A DNA stretch of 64,000 bases from Nematostella vectensis (taxonomy: Eukaryota > Cnidaria > Anthozoa > Actiniaria > Edwardsiidae), in contig NC_064043.1 in assembly GCF_932526225.1 (NCBI RefSeq), positions 5,075,501-5,139,500 on the forward strand. Direction: 5' to 3'. Each line of letters starts with the position of its first letter. The first letter of the stretch is position 1. Shown here piece by piece: positions 38,000-63,871 of this stretch. The notes under the pieces are model-generated. The model was given only the letters and a program-made list of their open reading frames with translations, made no database searches and was not told where the DNA came from. The position numbers and the translations under genes were made by a program.

Positions 38000-40203
38000 T
38001 TAATGTTTCTTTGCCCTTTTCTTCCTCCTATGGCTAGTTGAGGGCCCCAAGTCATGTCCTAGCTCATTAAAGCCTCCTGCCTCATATGTTGTGCCTTCCC
38101 GTTCTAACCTAAGCTCTTCGTCCCTCTTCCTTGCCAAACTCCTTGCCTGTCTGTACTTCTTATGCTGGTCACTAGCCCTCTTATCTGCCTTTTCTACTCT
38201 CTCCCTATCTCTACTCTTACTCTCTTTCTCTGTATGACTACCCACTTCAATCCCCGCCCTTCTCATGATTTCATGCTTCCCGGTAGCACCCAGACTGAAG
38301 TGGATAGCCGCAGACCCAACAGCCATCTCCACTCTCTCCCTACCATGCCATTTATGCTTTGGGCACCTGGCCCACACCAAAGCATTCAAAGATTCATTGG
38401 CATTCTGGGTGTAGCCAGGGAGACACCTCGCCAACAGAGCAGGATCTGTTAGCCGAGTATAGATGGGCTCCAGGCACTTGATGAACACCGGGTCCAGGTG
38501 GTAGTCCTTGTCTTCACAAGGAAGACCTTTCTTATATTTGCACCAAGAGTTGGCTGGGCAGAACTGGTGTCTCTCCTTGTCAGGGATTTTGCTGCAGTGA
38601 TACCAGGATGCTTTGATTGCATTTTGCATCTGAGAAATGGCTGCGTCTCTCTCTATCGGCATATTTGCATTCTTATTTACATTGTCCCTGATAGCTTTTC
38701 CATAGTATTTTTTTAATTTTTCAATAGCATTCTTGGTCAGTCTGCCAGATCTCCCTTTTACAGGTTTGCCATCTTCTAATTTGTTTGAAGAAGTCTGGAA
38801 GTGATACAAGGCCTTGCCCATCCGTTTCTGGACATGGCCTATGCAGTCCAGCTTGACCACTCTGTTGCAGTCAGCACTTCCATCAAGGTGACTTGACTCC
38901 CATTCCACATAGTCCTCAGACTTGAGCCACTCCTTGTACTCTGTGCTTGCTCTGGATATTGACTCAAACTTGTTGCATGTGTCACACACACCGTACTGGT
39001 CCCAAATAGAGTCGTAGGACTTAGAGTCCCCGTCGCAAATCATGTACTTGTACATGAGATTGAAGGAAAGACTCCTCCCCCACAACCTCTTTGCGCATTC
39101 CTTTTCAATACTAGGGCTAGACCCATCAAAGCTTCCAAGGCACTCATGTGCCTCTACCCAGACCTCAAACTCATCACTTGGAAGTGTGTTCTTTTTTATG
39201 TCACAAGCATGGCAAGTCTTGGATAATACTTCAAAGTCCAGGACTTTGCCTGTTGTAGAGGAGATCACAAACCCGACTGCATGGTTGGCTGTGAATCCCC
39301 GCTTTGACCATGTGCCATCAAAGCTTACAGGAATGCCCACATTCATTGATTCACTTTCAAGTGAGCCTAGTTCTTGCATGGCTGCTTCTCTAGCCTCTTT
39401 ACAGTTGGCTTCAAGCACCTCAGCTGCAACTTCCCTTGTCACATTGTGTAAAAGTTTTTGGTGTTTATACCATGTGTTTATGGCCATTGTGAAGGGCATG
39501 TTTAAAAGCTCACATAATTTAGCTACCCCTTCCATACCAATGCCCATTTCGGAGGAAGCGTACACAATCCGCCTGTTGATGTCTTTGGCGTTGTTTGTCC
39601 TCGGAGCAGTCGCGTCACCAATGTGCTCTCCGGTAGCCAAGAACTCCTTCATGTCACAATCATGGCAATGAACAAACAAACTGCTGCACATTCCATGCCT
39701 ACTAGTGGTCATCTCTTTTAGTTCAAATTTACCTAGGGAAAAGTTAGATCAATATTAGGAACATAATGAAGCTTAAGCCATCGACAAGTGAAGCGGTTAC
39801 GGGTGATATTAAAGTATATAAGAAAGCATTTTTACTTACCAGCATCGCACGTGGTGTTAGCATGTAATCGCTTGGCAAAGTTGAGAAGACTCTGCATCGA
39901 AACAAAGCGATATCCAGTGGCTGATTCACCCTCAGCTTCAAAAGCATTTAAGCTATCATCAGAAGATAAATCTTCAAGAACATCATGAAGCTTCTGAGCC
40001 GAAGCACTTGGCTGAGGAGGAGGAACTTGCTCGCTCACAACATCGTCGTCACCGACGAACGCGATCTCAGTAACCTGCCGTATTTCTCGTTGATCCTGAG
40101 CTTTCTTGTCTTGTTTCTTAGTTCCTTTGAACGTAGATTTCCTCTTTCTTGTGTTAGTCTGGACTACAGATTGTTTGTAGCCGTGTTTTGAGCCCTTTGA
40201 CAT
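38000..40203 (-). CDS. Mutator-like (MULE-type) transposase, two exons, 698 aa
   Basis: Cut-and-paste DNA transposase of the Mutator-like domain type found in many invertebrate genomes. Exon 1 is 40203-39840 and exon 2 is 39732-38000. The intron is GT-AG and keeps frame (GCTG|gtaagt ... ccctag|GTAAA). Exon 1 begins MSKGSKHGYKQ and is basic, then acidic/Pro-rich. Exon 2 carries a Cys/His cluster (CSSLFVHCHDC) and the likely catalytic acids: FDGTW (near 39315), CDGDS (near 39034) and NESLN (near 38390). Cys/Trp-rich stretches follow, and a Lys/Arg-rich C-terminus ends RRKKRAKKH. No stop or frameshift interrupts it, so it may be recent or domesticated. Terminal inverted repeats were not found by eye. 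It stands where the minus-strand modular gene upstream would be expected to continue. Confidence 0.85.
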
Positions 40204-40615
40204 GATTAAGAAGCGTATAATTTTCGTGTGTCGAGTGTAAATAAAGCGAATTTTAGATTTGAGACTTGGACGCGCTGAAACAGCAACCAGGCCTCTAAAA
40301 CTAGCTTTGGAATAGCTGGAATGGACATCAAAGGAGTCTGGAACCGAAACCAACCATTTAATTTTATGCTGGGGGTCGCTTTGTGCTGAAAAAAGGGCGC
40401 AAAATAAAAGAAAGCTATCTCGTTACCATGGTAACGTATAACTCACAACATCGTATGCCTCAGTATTTGTCTTTTTTATGGGTATTTATTTTAGAATTTA
40501 GCATAAAAAGGTATAGAACAGAAAAGTATAATGCTTGAACAGTATTTAGAAGCACTTATTAGAAAATCATCACTTTTTTTATTTTTTTGGATTTTTTGAT
40601 AGGAATCTAACGCAC

Positions 40616-53025
<12,410 letters not shown>

Positions 53026-55652
53026 TTTTCACGCTCTTCTGACCGTAAGAACACGAAAAACCTGCCTTAATAGGTTGGGCAGTATTTCTTTTTTCTGCTT
53101 TGATCAATTCAACATTTCGTGACACCTTCAAACGCAGCTGATATGATCGCGTCTTGCGTCGGCTCTTGCTTGTCGTCCACTACAAAACCGATGTTAGCTC
53201 AGCTCCTCTAACTGGGCAAACACTGTAGAGGCGCACAGTGTTTAGATTAAGGGGATTTAAATGCTTTATGGGTTTTAATATTTTGGTTAGTATGTTGGTC
53301 TTACTAAACTCCAAAAATCCAAAAAGCGAATTTACGTCCATTTTAATCGGTCCATTTCGTCCCCTAGTCACCTTACATTGGTAATAACTAAAGGGATGTT
53401 TATAACTTGAATGGATTTATTTTTTGTTTATCTAACAAGCGATATCGCTATATAATCTATTTAGGCCAATCACACTTAACCTCCCGAGAGGTTTTATTTA
53501 TTTATTATTTATTTATTTTTGGGTTATATCTTATCTTATCAAGCAAGTTGATCAAGCCTTTGACTGTGCGGACCGTGGAGAACTCCGGACACATCTTAAA
53601 AGTCGAGTCTATCATGTGCGATTGACGACTGGCTTTTATTAATAACTTTTTATTTACATGCATCTCAAGCTCACCCAACAGAGTGTGAGAAGCTAGCTCG
53701 GGTATAGCTGTCAAAAATTCCTTCAATATTGAAACATGAATAAGGTGATAAGAAAAGAATGCGCAACGAAGAGAGAAGTTTTCGTGTTGTCTTATTTACC
53801 TGGGAGACCAGTGGGGAGAGGTTCTCAAACACAAGTGTGTGTGTGTGTGAGGAGGGGGGGGGGGGGGGTGGCTCAATGTTTTCTGATATATTTTTGGGGG
53901 TTTGAATCTTTTCTTTAATTTTTTTTAGTAGAAAACTTAGTGGATATTATTTGTTTGGGTTTAACATTTCACTCAGCGTGTAAACAATGATATGATAGAG
54001 TGTATTAGAGCGTTAAAGGCGCATTCTGGGCGACAATGTATAATCACGAATTGAATATCTAAGACGAATGTATACCGCAGTGGTGAATCAATAGTAAAGA
54101 GGGGGGAGGGGGGCCGATGCTTTTAGGAGAAAAGCATGGCAGCTAATCTTCACAATTAACCTACCGCTATATGTTTTACCGAAATTGGGTCAGTACGCAG
54201 CTCTTACAAGCTGCAATTTGATTGGGCAAATGAACAATATCCGCACATCGACACAAAGAACGAGAAGAATAGAGACAAAAGAACTCCTTTGTAGAGCAAT
54301 GATAATAGGAGACAAAGCAGCTGCGTACTTATGTGCCCCCTTGAGGTTAGTCAGGTCTAGGATCTCTCAGAAACTGATGGTTTAAATCTTTCCCCCCCTC
54401 CCGGTCCCCTAGAGAGCTTATATTTTAGAATTTAGAAAGATAACAAGCGCCATTGAGGGTCCATTTGGACCCTCTTGTCCTCACGATGATTAAAAAAGAT
54501 AAAGTAAAAAGGATTGAGCAGGTTATTACTTCCATAGGATTGGTTTTAAACTTCACTCATTCAGTGTTTCTTTTCTTCTTTAACACAGAGATGTTTTAAT
54601 TTGCTCCTTTTTTATTTCACTACATTTCACTAGAAGCAGTTCAATTTATAAATCTTTGTTATTTCGACGTTGGGAGACAACAGCTGTTAAACTAGGCTCC
54701 GCGATCTATCCTATTTACTTGTACACAGCTAGAAAAACAGAAATCAACTTTATTTGACTTAATTACATTCTATCGACAACAATGATCTGTTTGAATGACA
54801 AATATCAAAGTAGATACAATTTCACGTTGGTGGCGATATTTAATATTAAATTTTCCGTTTAATATTTTCCAATTTAAGTGTTTTTCTTTTGTCCTCTATA
54901 GAACAGTAAAGGTAAGTTAATTTTCTGTGATTACGACTCATTTTCTTTTTTATTTTATTCTAATATCTAATTTTTATTTAATCTTCAACCAAATGTTACA
55001 AATCAGCACAATACTGCATCACACAAGCATCCATTCCCATTGGCTAGTTTAAGCCAGAAACTGGTTATATTTTCAATCAAATATCGAAAATAAAGTGTCA
55101 GACTTTACCCGAGCCGAGTCAAGGGTCCATTTTTTTAGGAGGGGGGGGGGGGGTAAACTGACTCATTGACTCATTTTTTAAATCATTTTTCTTATATTTC
55201 AGGGGCAACCCCTCCCTTAGATCCGCCACTATTTGAGCTTCCATATTTCTCCTTTGAGAGTTCAGTAAAGCTTTTATAGAGATTTATTCGTTAATAATCA
55301 AATTAAAAAGGAATTTAAAAAAACGAATTTAAAAAGGAATTCAACAAAAAATGTCCACAATATTTAAAAATAAGGAATAGGTGAATTAATCCCTTGATGT
55401 AAATGCTTATTTGATAAAGCAGAGTGGTGTGTTTTCTTGATTGAATTTCAAAGCTGATTAACCTTTTCCCAGCTGTATTTAGAAACCTGCATAAAGATTA
55501 CAACGCAGTGTAATCATTAGCATGGCAGCTCTGCAAACAAAGCGAAACTAACCTCTGGTGCATAGCCTCTTGCTGGCCATTGTTAGGCCAAGAGGTTCTG
55601 GCTAGCCACTGAAGGAAGGGACGCACCGTGAATCCTTCCACAGCCAGCAGCC
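53026..55652. other. Divergent intergenic region between two modular genes
   Basis: The two genes start at 53025 (-) and 55653 (+) and point away from each other, so both promoters should lie here. I saw a 10-bp inverted pair GTACGCAGCT/AGCTGCGTAC (54193 and 54319), a GT-run followed by a G-run (53831-53870), and a G-run at 55140. I saw no further exons and no distinct TATA box. Confidence 0.55.
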
Positions 55653-58600
55653 ATGATTGGAAAGACAGGCATCTTGCTAGTTGCCCCTCTGTTCTTCCTG
55701 TGTGTTCAAGCAGGTCTTTTGGACGATGAGAAGAAAATTCTAAGTGAATTCAAGAAAAAATACAACAACAGTGTGTCTGATTTAATCTTCATGATGGACG
55801 TATCAGGCAGTGTTCCAATGTATGGATTCAACTCTGAAAAGGTCTTCGTGGAGAGTCTACTTAACGAGTTCAGCGTTGCACCGTATTCCACTCGAGTAGC
55901 GGTCATCACATTCGGAGAGTTCGTTAAGACGGATATTAACTACATCGACATTGACCCCAGCGATACTATGAGGAGCAAGTGCGAGTTCAAGAACATTTTT
56001 GAACACCGCATCAAGCATAGATGGGGCCGAGCCACTAACATGAGAGACGCGTTCCAGCATACCATTAACGTGATAAAGAACGCGAAAGCCCACAATCGTA
56101 AGCGACACAATGTGCATACAGTGGCAATGATGATAACGGATGGCTGGTGGAATATGGGAGACCCAAAGTATAACGCGGACACTCTGAAAAATACCTACAG
56201 CACAGAAGTGTTTTCAGTAGGTGTCGGCGGCTACAGAGAATGGCAACTCCAGGCAGTAGCATCGTCCAGCTCGCATGTCCTCAAATTCCATGACTTTTAC
56301 AAGTTTAAGCAACTGGCTATGTATATTAGGGGAGGTAAGCGAAACGGTAGATTTTATAGTGAGGACTTTTGGTTTCGAAACAAAAATTGCGAAGTGATAA
56401 GAAAAGTTTATGGTATAAGATCGAGGTTCACTTGGTACAGGTAGAAGCCCTAATAAAAGACTGGGTGGTGAAATAAAAGTACGGTGGTAGATACCTTTAT
56501 TTTGTAGAAGAGTGTGAATTTTCAACGTCATAATAGTTACTACAAAGTATTCGCGGAAGCACATGGGGTCCTGTGAAATTCGAGCGTGAAATCGAGGCTA
56601 TGTCAAGGAGTCTGTTGCAGACGTCTAGGAAATTTGGACAATGTTTAATCCATTTATAACACGTTTGAATATGAATACCAGGTTAAAAGGGCTTCAAATC
56701 CTGCAATCTGTAAAGACAAACGTCATCATCTGGATAATTTAATGTTTTTGGTTCTTCAATAGATGCACACGAGCGAATTTACATGGCGGTACCGTCCGAC
56801 AAGTGCACACAAAGTTCAGGTTGTGACAGCAACGCCAAATGCACCTGCGGTACGGTCAGCGGACTGTACCAGTGCGTCTGCAATGCAGGCTACTACGGCC
56901 CAGGAACCCCCGGCCAATGCTACAGTAAGTTTGTTTGACTGTGAGAATAGTATGTAAACTATTTTTGTACGAGCCACGTAATTTAGTGCTAATCGACGGG
57001 TGTGTGATTGCGTTATGTGTCTAATGGCTTGTGTGTGATTGTGTTATCCCCTTACTCCCCCAGCTTCCAACTGTCCTAGATATCTTTCAATGCCAGACCT
57101 CCAGCTCATGCCGTTTTTGCACTCCATTGTGTTACAGAATGCCGCAAGGGGTCGTATAAAAAGTTCCCGAGCCCCGAAGATTGCACTGCATGCCCTGCCA
57201 AATCTTCAACTGCTGGTTTGGGAAGTACCAACATCGTAGACTGTAAATGTAATGAGGGCTACGAAGGAAATCCCTCCGCAGAAAAACCCTGCCTACGTAA
57301 GTGATCATGTCACAAAATAATACATTATCCTAACATTATCATAACATGTGACGGACTAATAATAGCGATTTGTGCGTAGACTTCCCCTCCCTGCCTTGAC
57401 TTCTAAAAGGTTTTATTTCCATTTGTGATATATATACTATATTTCTTTGGGATGCAATCATCAATCATTCCATTTGTGATAACTATATTTCTTTGGGGGG
57501 CAGACGTGATTTTCTTGCAGCCTTATATCTCACCTCTACTGTAGAAAAAACCGTAAATACTTGGTCGTATTCCCGTCTAAATATGCGCCACCTTTAAGTC
57601 TACTCTCGCCCTATGAAAGCCCCCTAAGTACAGGGTGTTTCAAAAGTTCGTGGACACAATATGGTCTTTTTCGCTGAGATTTAAAAAAAAAATCATTTTT
57701 TTCCAATCAGATAGATAATAAATTTAATATACAAGGCATAATAAAGTTTTGGCATTGTGGTTTTCGAAAAAAAAAAACAGCGAATTCAAATTCCCGTCAA
57801 AAGGCGAAAAAAAAGTGTCGCGCATCATTACATTTTCACGCCATTTTTAGGTAGGCTGTCAGTTTGGTTTGTTTGCTTAAAATTTGCTAGACGAAAAAAT
57901 AGGCTAGGAAAATGGATTCAAACATGACAGAGAAACGCCTGAACAATGTTCAAATAAGGGCACAAGCAGCAATTTTGTATGCCAACTTACTAACGGTTAG
58001 AAAAAAAGCAAAATTCTAGGAAGAAGCAGAGAACTAGAGTGGACTCTTGTTCGAGGAAATTTTCATCGACACTTCGAATTCGAGGGGCGAAAAAGTGCTC
58101 AACCAAGCTGATATTCATCCAGAAAAATAAGCAAAAATTTAAAGAGAAAAGCTATCTTGGGGTCTTCGCCAACCGTCTGGAGCACCCGGGTGTGAAAATC
58201 CCGTTTGAAGCTCGCAAGCAAGTACATGTTCTGTCAGTTACTGAATGGGACGACTTTTTCTTCACTGACGAGTGCCCTAAGTACTTGTTTCATCACCCAA
58301 ACTCAGAAAAACAATGTTGTTTGTGGGGCTCAAAGACCGAAGTTTGGGCATTTTATCTTACTAACTTTGGTAGAAATTTCTCACTCCATACCAAAGCATC
58401 TTAAGAAGTCATTAAAGCAAAAGGAGGACACGCAAACTATTGAAATTGATATGGTAGCTTGCTACGTTGATGCACCTTGTTTTCCTGAAAATTTTCTTGA
58501 AATCGGACTATTAAAATCTGCAATTATATCAATTTAAAAAGTGTCCACGAACTCTTGAAACACCCTGTACACAACAAAACAGAACCCTAATCAACGTTCC

Positions 58601-61600
58601 GAACATTTTGTTGAATTTATCAAGTTTTATTATGATACGATATGTTATCATCGAACAACGAAAGGCGCGTACTGGGCAGGATTGATATCTTAGTGTTCTA
58701 TGAATCAGCTTGTCCGCGAAGTCATTAATTATCGCTGTGGAACCCACCCTGCGGTTCTCTCTGGACACAATTCCCTTTTTCTACTTTGTGCAATTACTTA
58801 ATATGCGTTCCACTCGTTCCCAATCTCTGCGCATAATATCCCCTATTTCCACAGCCGTGCAGTGTGTGCCGATCTCACCTCCACAAAATGGCTACTTGGT
58901 GGGCGGTGCGTGCGATTACAAGTACCAGTCTACATGTGAGGTAGCTTGTAACAAAGGCTATACCCTTCACGGCACAGCCACACGCACTTGTCAGAAAACC
59001 AAGAGTTGGAGCGGAACGGAAGCTTACTGCCAAAGTATGTATTCATGTCAAATATATTTGTTCAAAGATGCCCGTCCATTGCCTTATAATTTTTTGCCTT
59101 AGAATTGTTTGTTATCCTTTGTTATATCCGTTACTAATTGTTTTTAGACATCCATAATGCATTTCATCGCTTATGTTTTCAGTCATTCTTAATTCATCAC
59201 ACGTTTTTGTTTACATTCCTCCACCATACATTACAACGCTTAGTTACTCCTTTTTGCGTACAGCCCCTGCATTTCCCCTCAGATTCATTTATTCATTTAG
59301 TCTGCCATATTTACTCCGTTCACAGTCGTTAGGTGCACCCCCTTGCCCCTACTCACTCATGGGACCAAGTCGTGTACTGGCGTTGGTAACGGACAATACT
59401 ATGGCGAGAAGTGCTCGTACACATGCGACCAGGGCTATGACCGCAAAGGGAGTGCGGAGCGGACATGCCAGTTGGACGGCACTTGGACCGGACAGCCAAC
59501 TTCGTGCGTGGGTAAGACAGTTGGGTAATGGGAAGTTAAGGTCCGTTACTTTCCATTAATTTGCGCCATCATCTTGAACCAGGAAAGTTTTTAAAGCATA
59601 TAGCATTGGTCCTGGTGTCTTGTGTGATAATAGACAATTAGAAGCTTTCAGTGGCTAATTGTTAGATCTTCAAAAGACAATTTTGGATGAATATCCTACC
59701 CCTGGTTTTGATCAAACTATAGCGTTTGTACATAAAAGGAGGCTATTCGGAAATCTAAACTAGAACCCCACCCCTTCAAGTTCCCTTGTCCTTCAAGTTC
59801 AAGCTCCCATTTCGATATATTTTGACACAGGTCAAAATTTTCCCTTCTCTCACTTCGGCTTGTGTCTTGTACAGTACTCACAGTCTAATCTTGCAGCAAA
59901 GCTTTGCCCTGCACTACGCAAACTGCCATTCGGAACTGTCGAGCCCGTAGATTGCCTGACCACACCGCAGCCGTACACCCGCGCATGCGTGATGAAGTGC
60001 TTCAAGGGATACACCTTTAGCGGCAGTTCACCTTTGACGTGCGGTGCCGATGGAGAATGGCAAGGGACGTTCCCAGCTTGCACAGGTTAGGCACGTGAAC
60101 ATAGGAGCGGGTGATTTGCTAATGGTAGACACGTGACGTTCTATGCTAAGCATGAGGGCCACAAGTTTATTAGCATAGCTATTATCAAGTATTATGTGTT
60201 TTCTCATTCTAAATAAAGCCTTTACTTACTTACTTACTTACTAAGCACTAATTCTAATTAAAAACGTGGTCCAATATTTGTGTTATAACGTGGTTGTTAC
60301 TAAAAAGTAACACGACGATTTCATGGATATAGAGCATGTTTCTTAATAGTTGTGACACAGCAGATAATCAGCCCCCCGTCATTAGATGTCTAACACCATT
60401 ATCTTTCCAGATAATCATCCCCCCGTCATTAGATGTGTAACACCATTATTTTTCCAGATAATCAGCCCCCCGTCATTAGATGTCTAACACCATTATCTTT
60501 CCAGATAATCAGCCCCCCGTCATTAGATGTGTAACACCATTATCTTTCCAGATAATCAGCCCCCCGTCATAAGATGTGTAACACCATTATCTTTCCAGAT
60601 AATCAGCCCCCCGTCATAAGATGTGTAACACCATTATCTTTCCAGATAATCAGCCCCCCGTCATTAGATGTCTAACACCATTATCTTTCCAGATAATCAG
60701 CCCCCCGTCATAAGATGTGTAACACCATTATCTTTCCAGATAATCAGCCCCCCGTCATAAGATGTGTAACACCATTATCTTTCCAGATAATCAGCCCCCC
60801 GTCATTAGATGTGTAACACCATTATCTTTCCAGATAATCAGCCCCCGTCATAAGATGTGTAACACCATTATCTTTCCAGATAATCAGCCCCCCGTCATAA
60901 GATGTGTAACACCATTATCTTTCCAGATAATCAGCCCCCCGTCATTAGATGTGTAACACCATTATCTTTCCAGATAATCAGCCCCCCGTCATTAGATGTG
61001 TAACACCATTATCTTTCCAGATAATCAGCCCCCCGTCATAAGATGTGTAACACCATTATCTTTCTAGATAATCAGCCCCCTGTCATTAGATGTGTAACAC
61101 CATTATCTTTCCAGATAATCAGCCCCCCGTCATAAGATGTGTAACACCATTATCTTTCTAGATAATCAGCCCCCGTCATAAGATGTGTAACACCATTATC
61201 TTTCCAGATAATCAGCCCCCCGTCATAAGATGTGTAAGACCATTATCTTTCCAGATAATCAGCCCCCTGTCATAAGATGTGTAACACCATTATCTTTCCA
61301 GATAATCAGCCCCCCGTCATAAGATGTGTAACACCATTATTTTTCCAGATAATCAGCACCCCGTCATTAGATGTGTAACACCATTATCTTTCCAGATAAT
61401 CAGCCCCCCGTTATTAGATGTGTAACACCATTATCTTTGCAGATAATCAGCCCCCGTCATAAGATGTGTAACACCATTATCTTTCCAGATAATCAGCCCC
61501 CCGTCATTAGATGGCAACACCATTATCTTTCCAGATAATCAGCCCCCCGTCATTAGATGTGTAACACCATTATCTTTCCAGATAATCAGCCCCCCGTCAT

Positions 61601-63824
61601 TAGATGTGTAACACCATTATCTTTCCAGATAATCAGCCCCCCGTCATAAGATGTGTAACACCATTATCTTTCCAGATAATCAGCCCCCCGTCATTAGATG
61701 TGTAACAACATTATCTTTCCAGATAATCAGCCCCCCGTCATAAGATGTGTAACACCATTATCTTTCCAGATAATCAGCCCCCCGTCATTAGATGTGTAAC
61801 AACATTATCTTTCCAGATAATCAGCCCCCCGTCATAAGATGTGTAACACCATTATCTTTCCAGATAATCAGCCCCCCGTCATTAGATGTGTAACACCATT
61901 ATCTTTCCAGATAATCAGCCCCCCGTCATAAGATGTGTAACACCATTATCTTTCCAGATAATCAGCCCCCCGTCATTAGATGTGTAACACCATTATCTTT
62001 CCAGATAATCAGCCCCCCATCATTAGATGTGTAACACCATTATCTTTACAGATAATCAGCCCCCGTCATTAGATGTGTAACACCATTATCTTTCCAGATA
62101 ATCAGCCCCCTGTCATAAGATGTGTAACACCATTATCTTTCCAGATAATCAGCCCCCTGTCATAAGATGTGTAACACCATTATCTTTCCAGATAATCAGC
62201 CCCCCGTCATTAGATGTGTAACAACATTATCTTTCCAGATAATCAGCCCCCCGTCATTAGATGTGTAACACCATTATCTTTCCAGATAACCAGCCCCCCG
62301 TCATTAGATGTGTAACACCATTATCTTTCCAGATAATCAGCCCCCCGTCATTAGATGTGTAACACCATTATCTTTCCAGATAATCAGCCCCCCATCATTA
62401 GATGTGTAACACCATTATCTTTACAGATAATCAGCCCCCGTCATTAGATGTGTAACACCATTATCTTTCCAGATAATCAGCCCCCTGTCATAAGATGTGT
62501 AACACCATTATCTTTCCAGATAATCAGCCCCCTGTCATAAGATGTGTAACACCATTATCTTTCCAGATAACCAGCCCCCCGTTATTAGATGTGTAACACC
62601 ATTATCTTTCCAGATAACCAGCCCCCCGTCATTAGATGTGTAACACCATTATCTTTCCAGATAATCAGCCCCCCGTCATTAGATGTGTAACACCATTATC
62701 TTTCCAGATAACCAGCCCCCCGTCATTAGATGTGTAACACCATTATCTTTCCAGATAACCAGCCCCCCGTCATTAGATGTGTAACACCATTATCTTTCCA
62801 GATAATCAGCCCCCCGTCATAAGATGTGTAACACCATTATCTTTCCAGATAATCAGCCCCCCGTCATTAGATGTGTAACACCATTATCTTTCCAGATAAT
62901 CAGCCCCCCGTCATTAGATGTGTAACACCATTATCTTTCCAGATAATCAGCCCCCTGTCATAAGATATGTAACACCATTATCTTTCCAGATAATCAGCCC
63001 CCTGTCATTAGATGCCCACTGCCAGTCAACAGCAACACAGATCCTGAGCGTAACACCAAGCGAGTCACGTGGGAGTTACCTGTTGCCCAGGACAACGCCG
63101 AACTACACGACCCGAACGCCAGACCGACAGTGACGTCATCTGAGCCCCTGATCACCTCGCCCTATAACTTCCCCATTGGCACGACTAGAATAGTGTACAC
63201 TGCTACAGACAAGAGTGGGCAGACTGCGCAGTGCACCTTCACTGTTAAGGTGGTGGGTGAGTTGTCGACAATACTCATCACTCGGAAAGTTTACAGTAGA
63301 GGGGTCGCATTGTCACCAGTTTTCTTACGGTCGATTACGTAACAATCTCCGATGATTTTTAACTGATAACGCAAAAAAAGAAATATTTCAAAATTGTAAA
63401 GTCTATTGGAAGTTTCCTCGAGGATGTGACTAATAAGTTAGAGCGGATGGCCTGTTTAATAGCGCGGATTCAACTTGTCGGGTGAGGTTTCCATCGGCCC
63501 TCCGGAAGTAAACTGGTGACAATGCGGCTTTAAGGCATGCCATTATGATAAAGTACCAAAATATTATATTTTTCTATTAACCAGATAACGAGCCTCCATT
63601 TATCTTCTGCCCGGACAACATGGAAGTACCAGCAGCAAAGTCAGGACCATCACTTGTATTTTGGCAGCCTCCACACTACTTTGACAACTCAAAAGGGACT
63701 GTTACCATTTTCACTGGACATGTCAACGGATCATCATTCCAAACTGGATCCACCACAGTCAAATACACGGCTACCGACGAGGCAGGCAACGTGGGAACGT
63801 GTTCCTTCGTCATCCTCGTGACTA
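55653..63824 (+). CDS. SVEP1/polydom-like secreted protein: vWA-EGF-ephrin-receptor-like-sushi(3)-HYR(2), continues past the window
   Basis: Extracellular modular protein with the N-terminal plan of SVEP1/polydom. Exons: 55653-56334, 56763-56924, 57138-57296, 58855-59034, 59326-59511, 59897-60085, 62990-63256, 63585-63824; the last ends in a donor, so the gene continues. Exon 1 encodes a signal peptide (IGKTGILLVAPLFFLCVQA) and a complete vWA domain with all MIDAS elements: DVSGS, the Thr in RATNMRD, and ITDG. Then come EGF, a GCC2_GCC3 module (CRKGSYKKF ... CNEGYEGNP), three sushi domains and two HYR domains (DNQPPVIRCP ... ; DNEPPFIFCP ...). Every exon after the first is a multiple of three with phase 1 on both sides, the hallmark of exon shuffling. 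For exon 5 the acceptor TTCACAG at 59325 keeps frame; the nearer GTTAG does not. About 688 residues are encoded here. Confidence 0.9.
57631..58567 (+). mobile_element. Decayed mariner-type transposon in intron 3
   Basis: 937 bp with 27-bp terminal inverted repeats starting CAGGGTGTTTCAAAAGTTCG (one mismatch between ends), flanked by TA on both sides, as expected for Tc1/mariner. Broken transposase remnants are visible: MTEKRLNNVQIRAQ near 57923, and FFFTDECPKYLFHHPN near 58255, which contains the second catalytic Asp. Stops and frameshifts leave no full-length frame, and the element is shorter than an autonomous copy, so it is dead. Confidence 0.9.
60361..63014 (+). repeat. 47-bp array spanning the exon-7 acceptor (about 56 copies)
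   Basis: The unit is CACCATTATCTTTCCAG|ATAATCAGCCCCCCGTCATT then AGATGTGTAA. The last copy supplies the true acceptor (exon 7 starts at 62990) and the first 25 coding nt of the HYR domain (DNQPPVIRC). Nearly every copy keeps TTTCCAG; a few have TTTCTAG, TTTGCAG or TTTACAG. The main internal variants are CATTAG/CATAAG and GTAACACC/GTAACAAC. The array fills almost the whole 2.9-kb intron. Confidence 0.97.
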
Positions 63825-63871
63825 GTAAATATCTTTTATTCGTATTCCTATTCTATTCTCAAATTCTAAAC

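Noticed and set aside
39042..39671. 209-codon plus-strand frame opposite the transposase
   Set aside because: Antisense shadow of exon 2; composition mirrors the minus-strand protein.
59335..59511. Acceptor GTTAG at 59334 for SVEP1-like exon 5
   Set aside because: It breaks the phase-1 join with exon 4. TTCACAG at 59325 keeps frame and the sushi start (IVRCTPLP).
60361..63014. CRISPR-like regular repeats (also 22227-24888)
   Set aside because: Units are contiguous with no unique spacers, and the DNA is eukaryotic.
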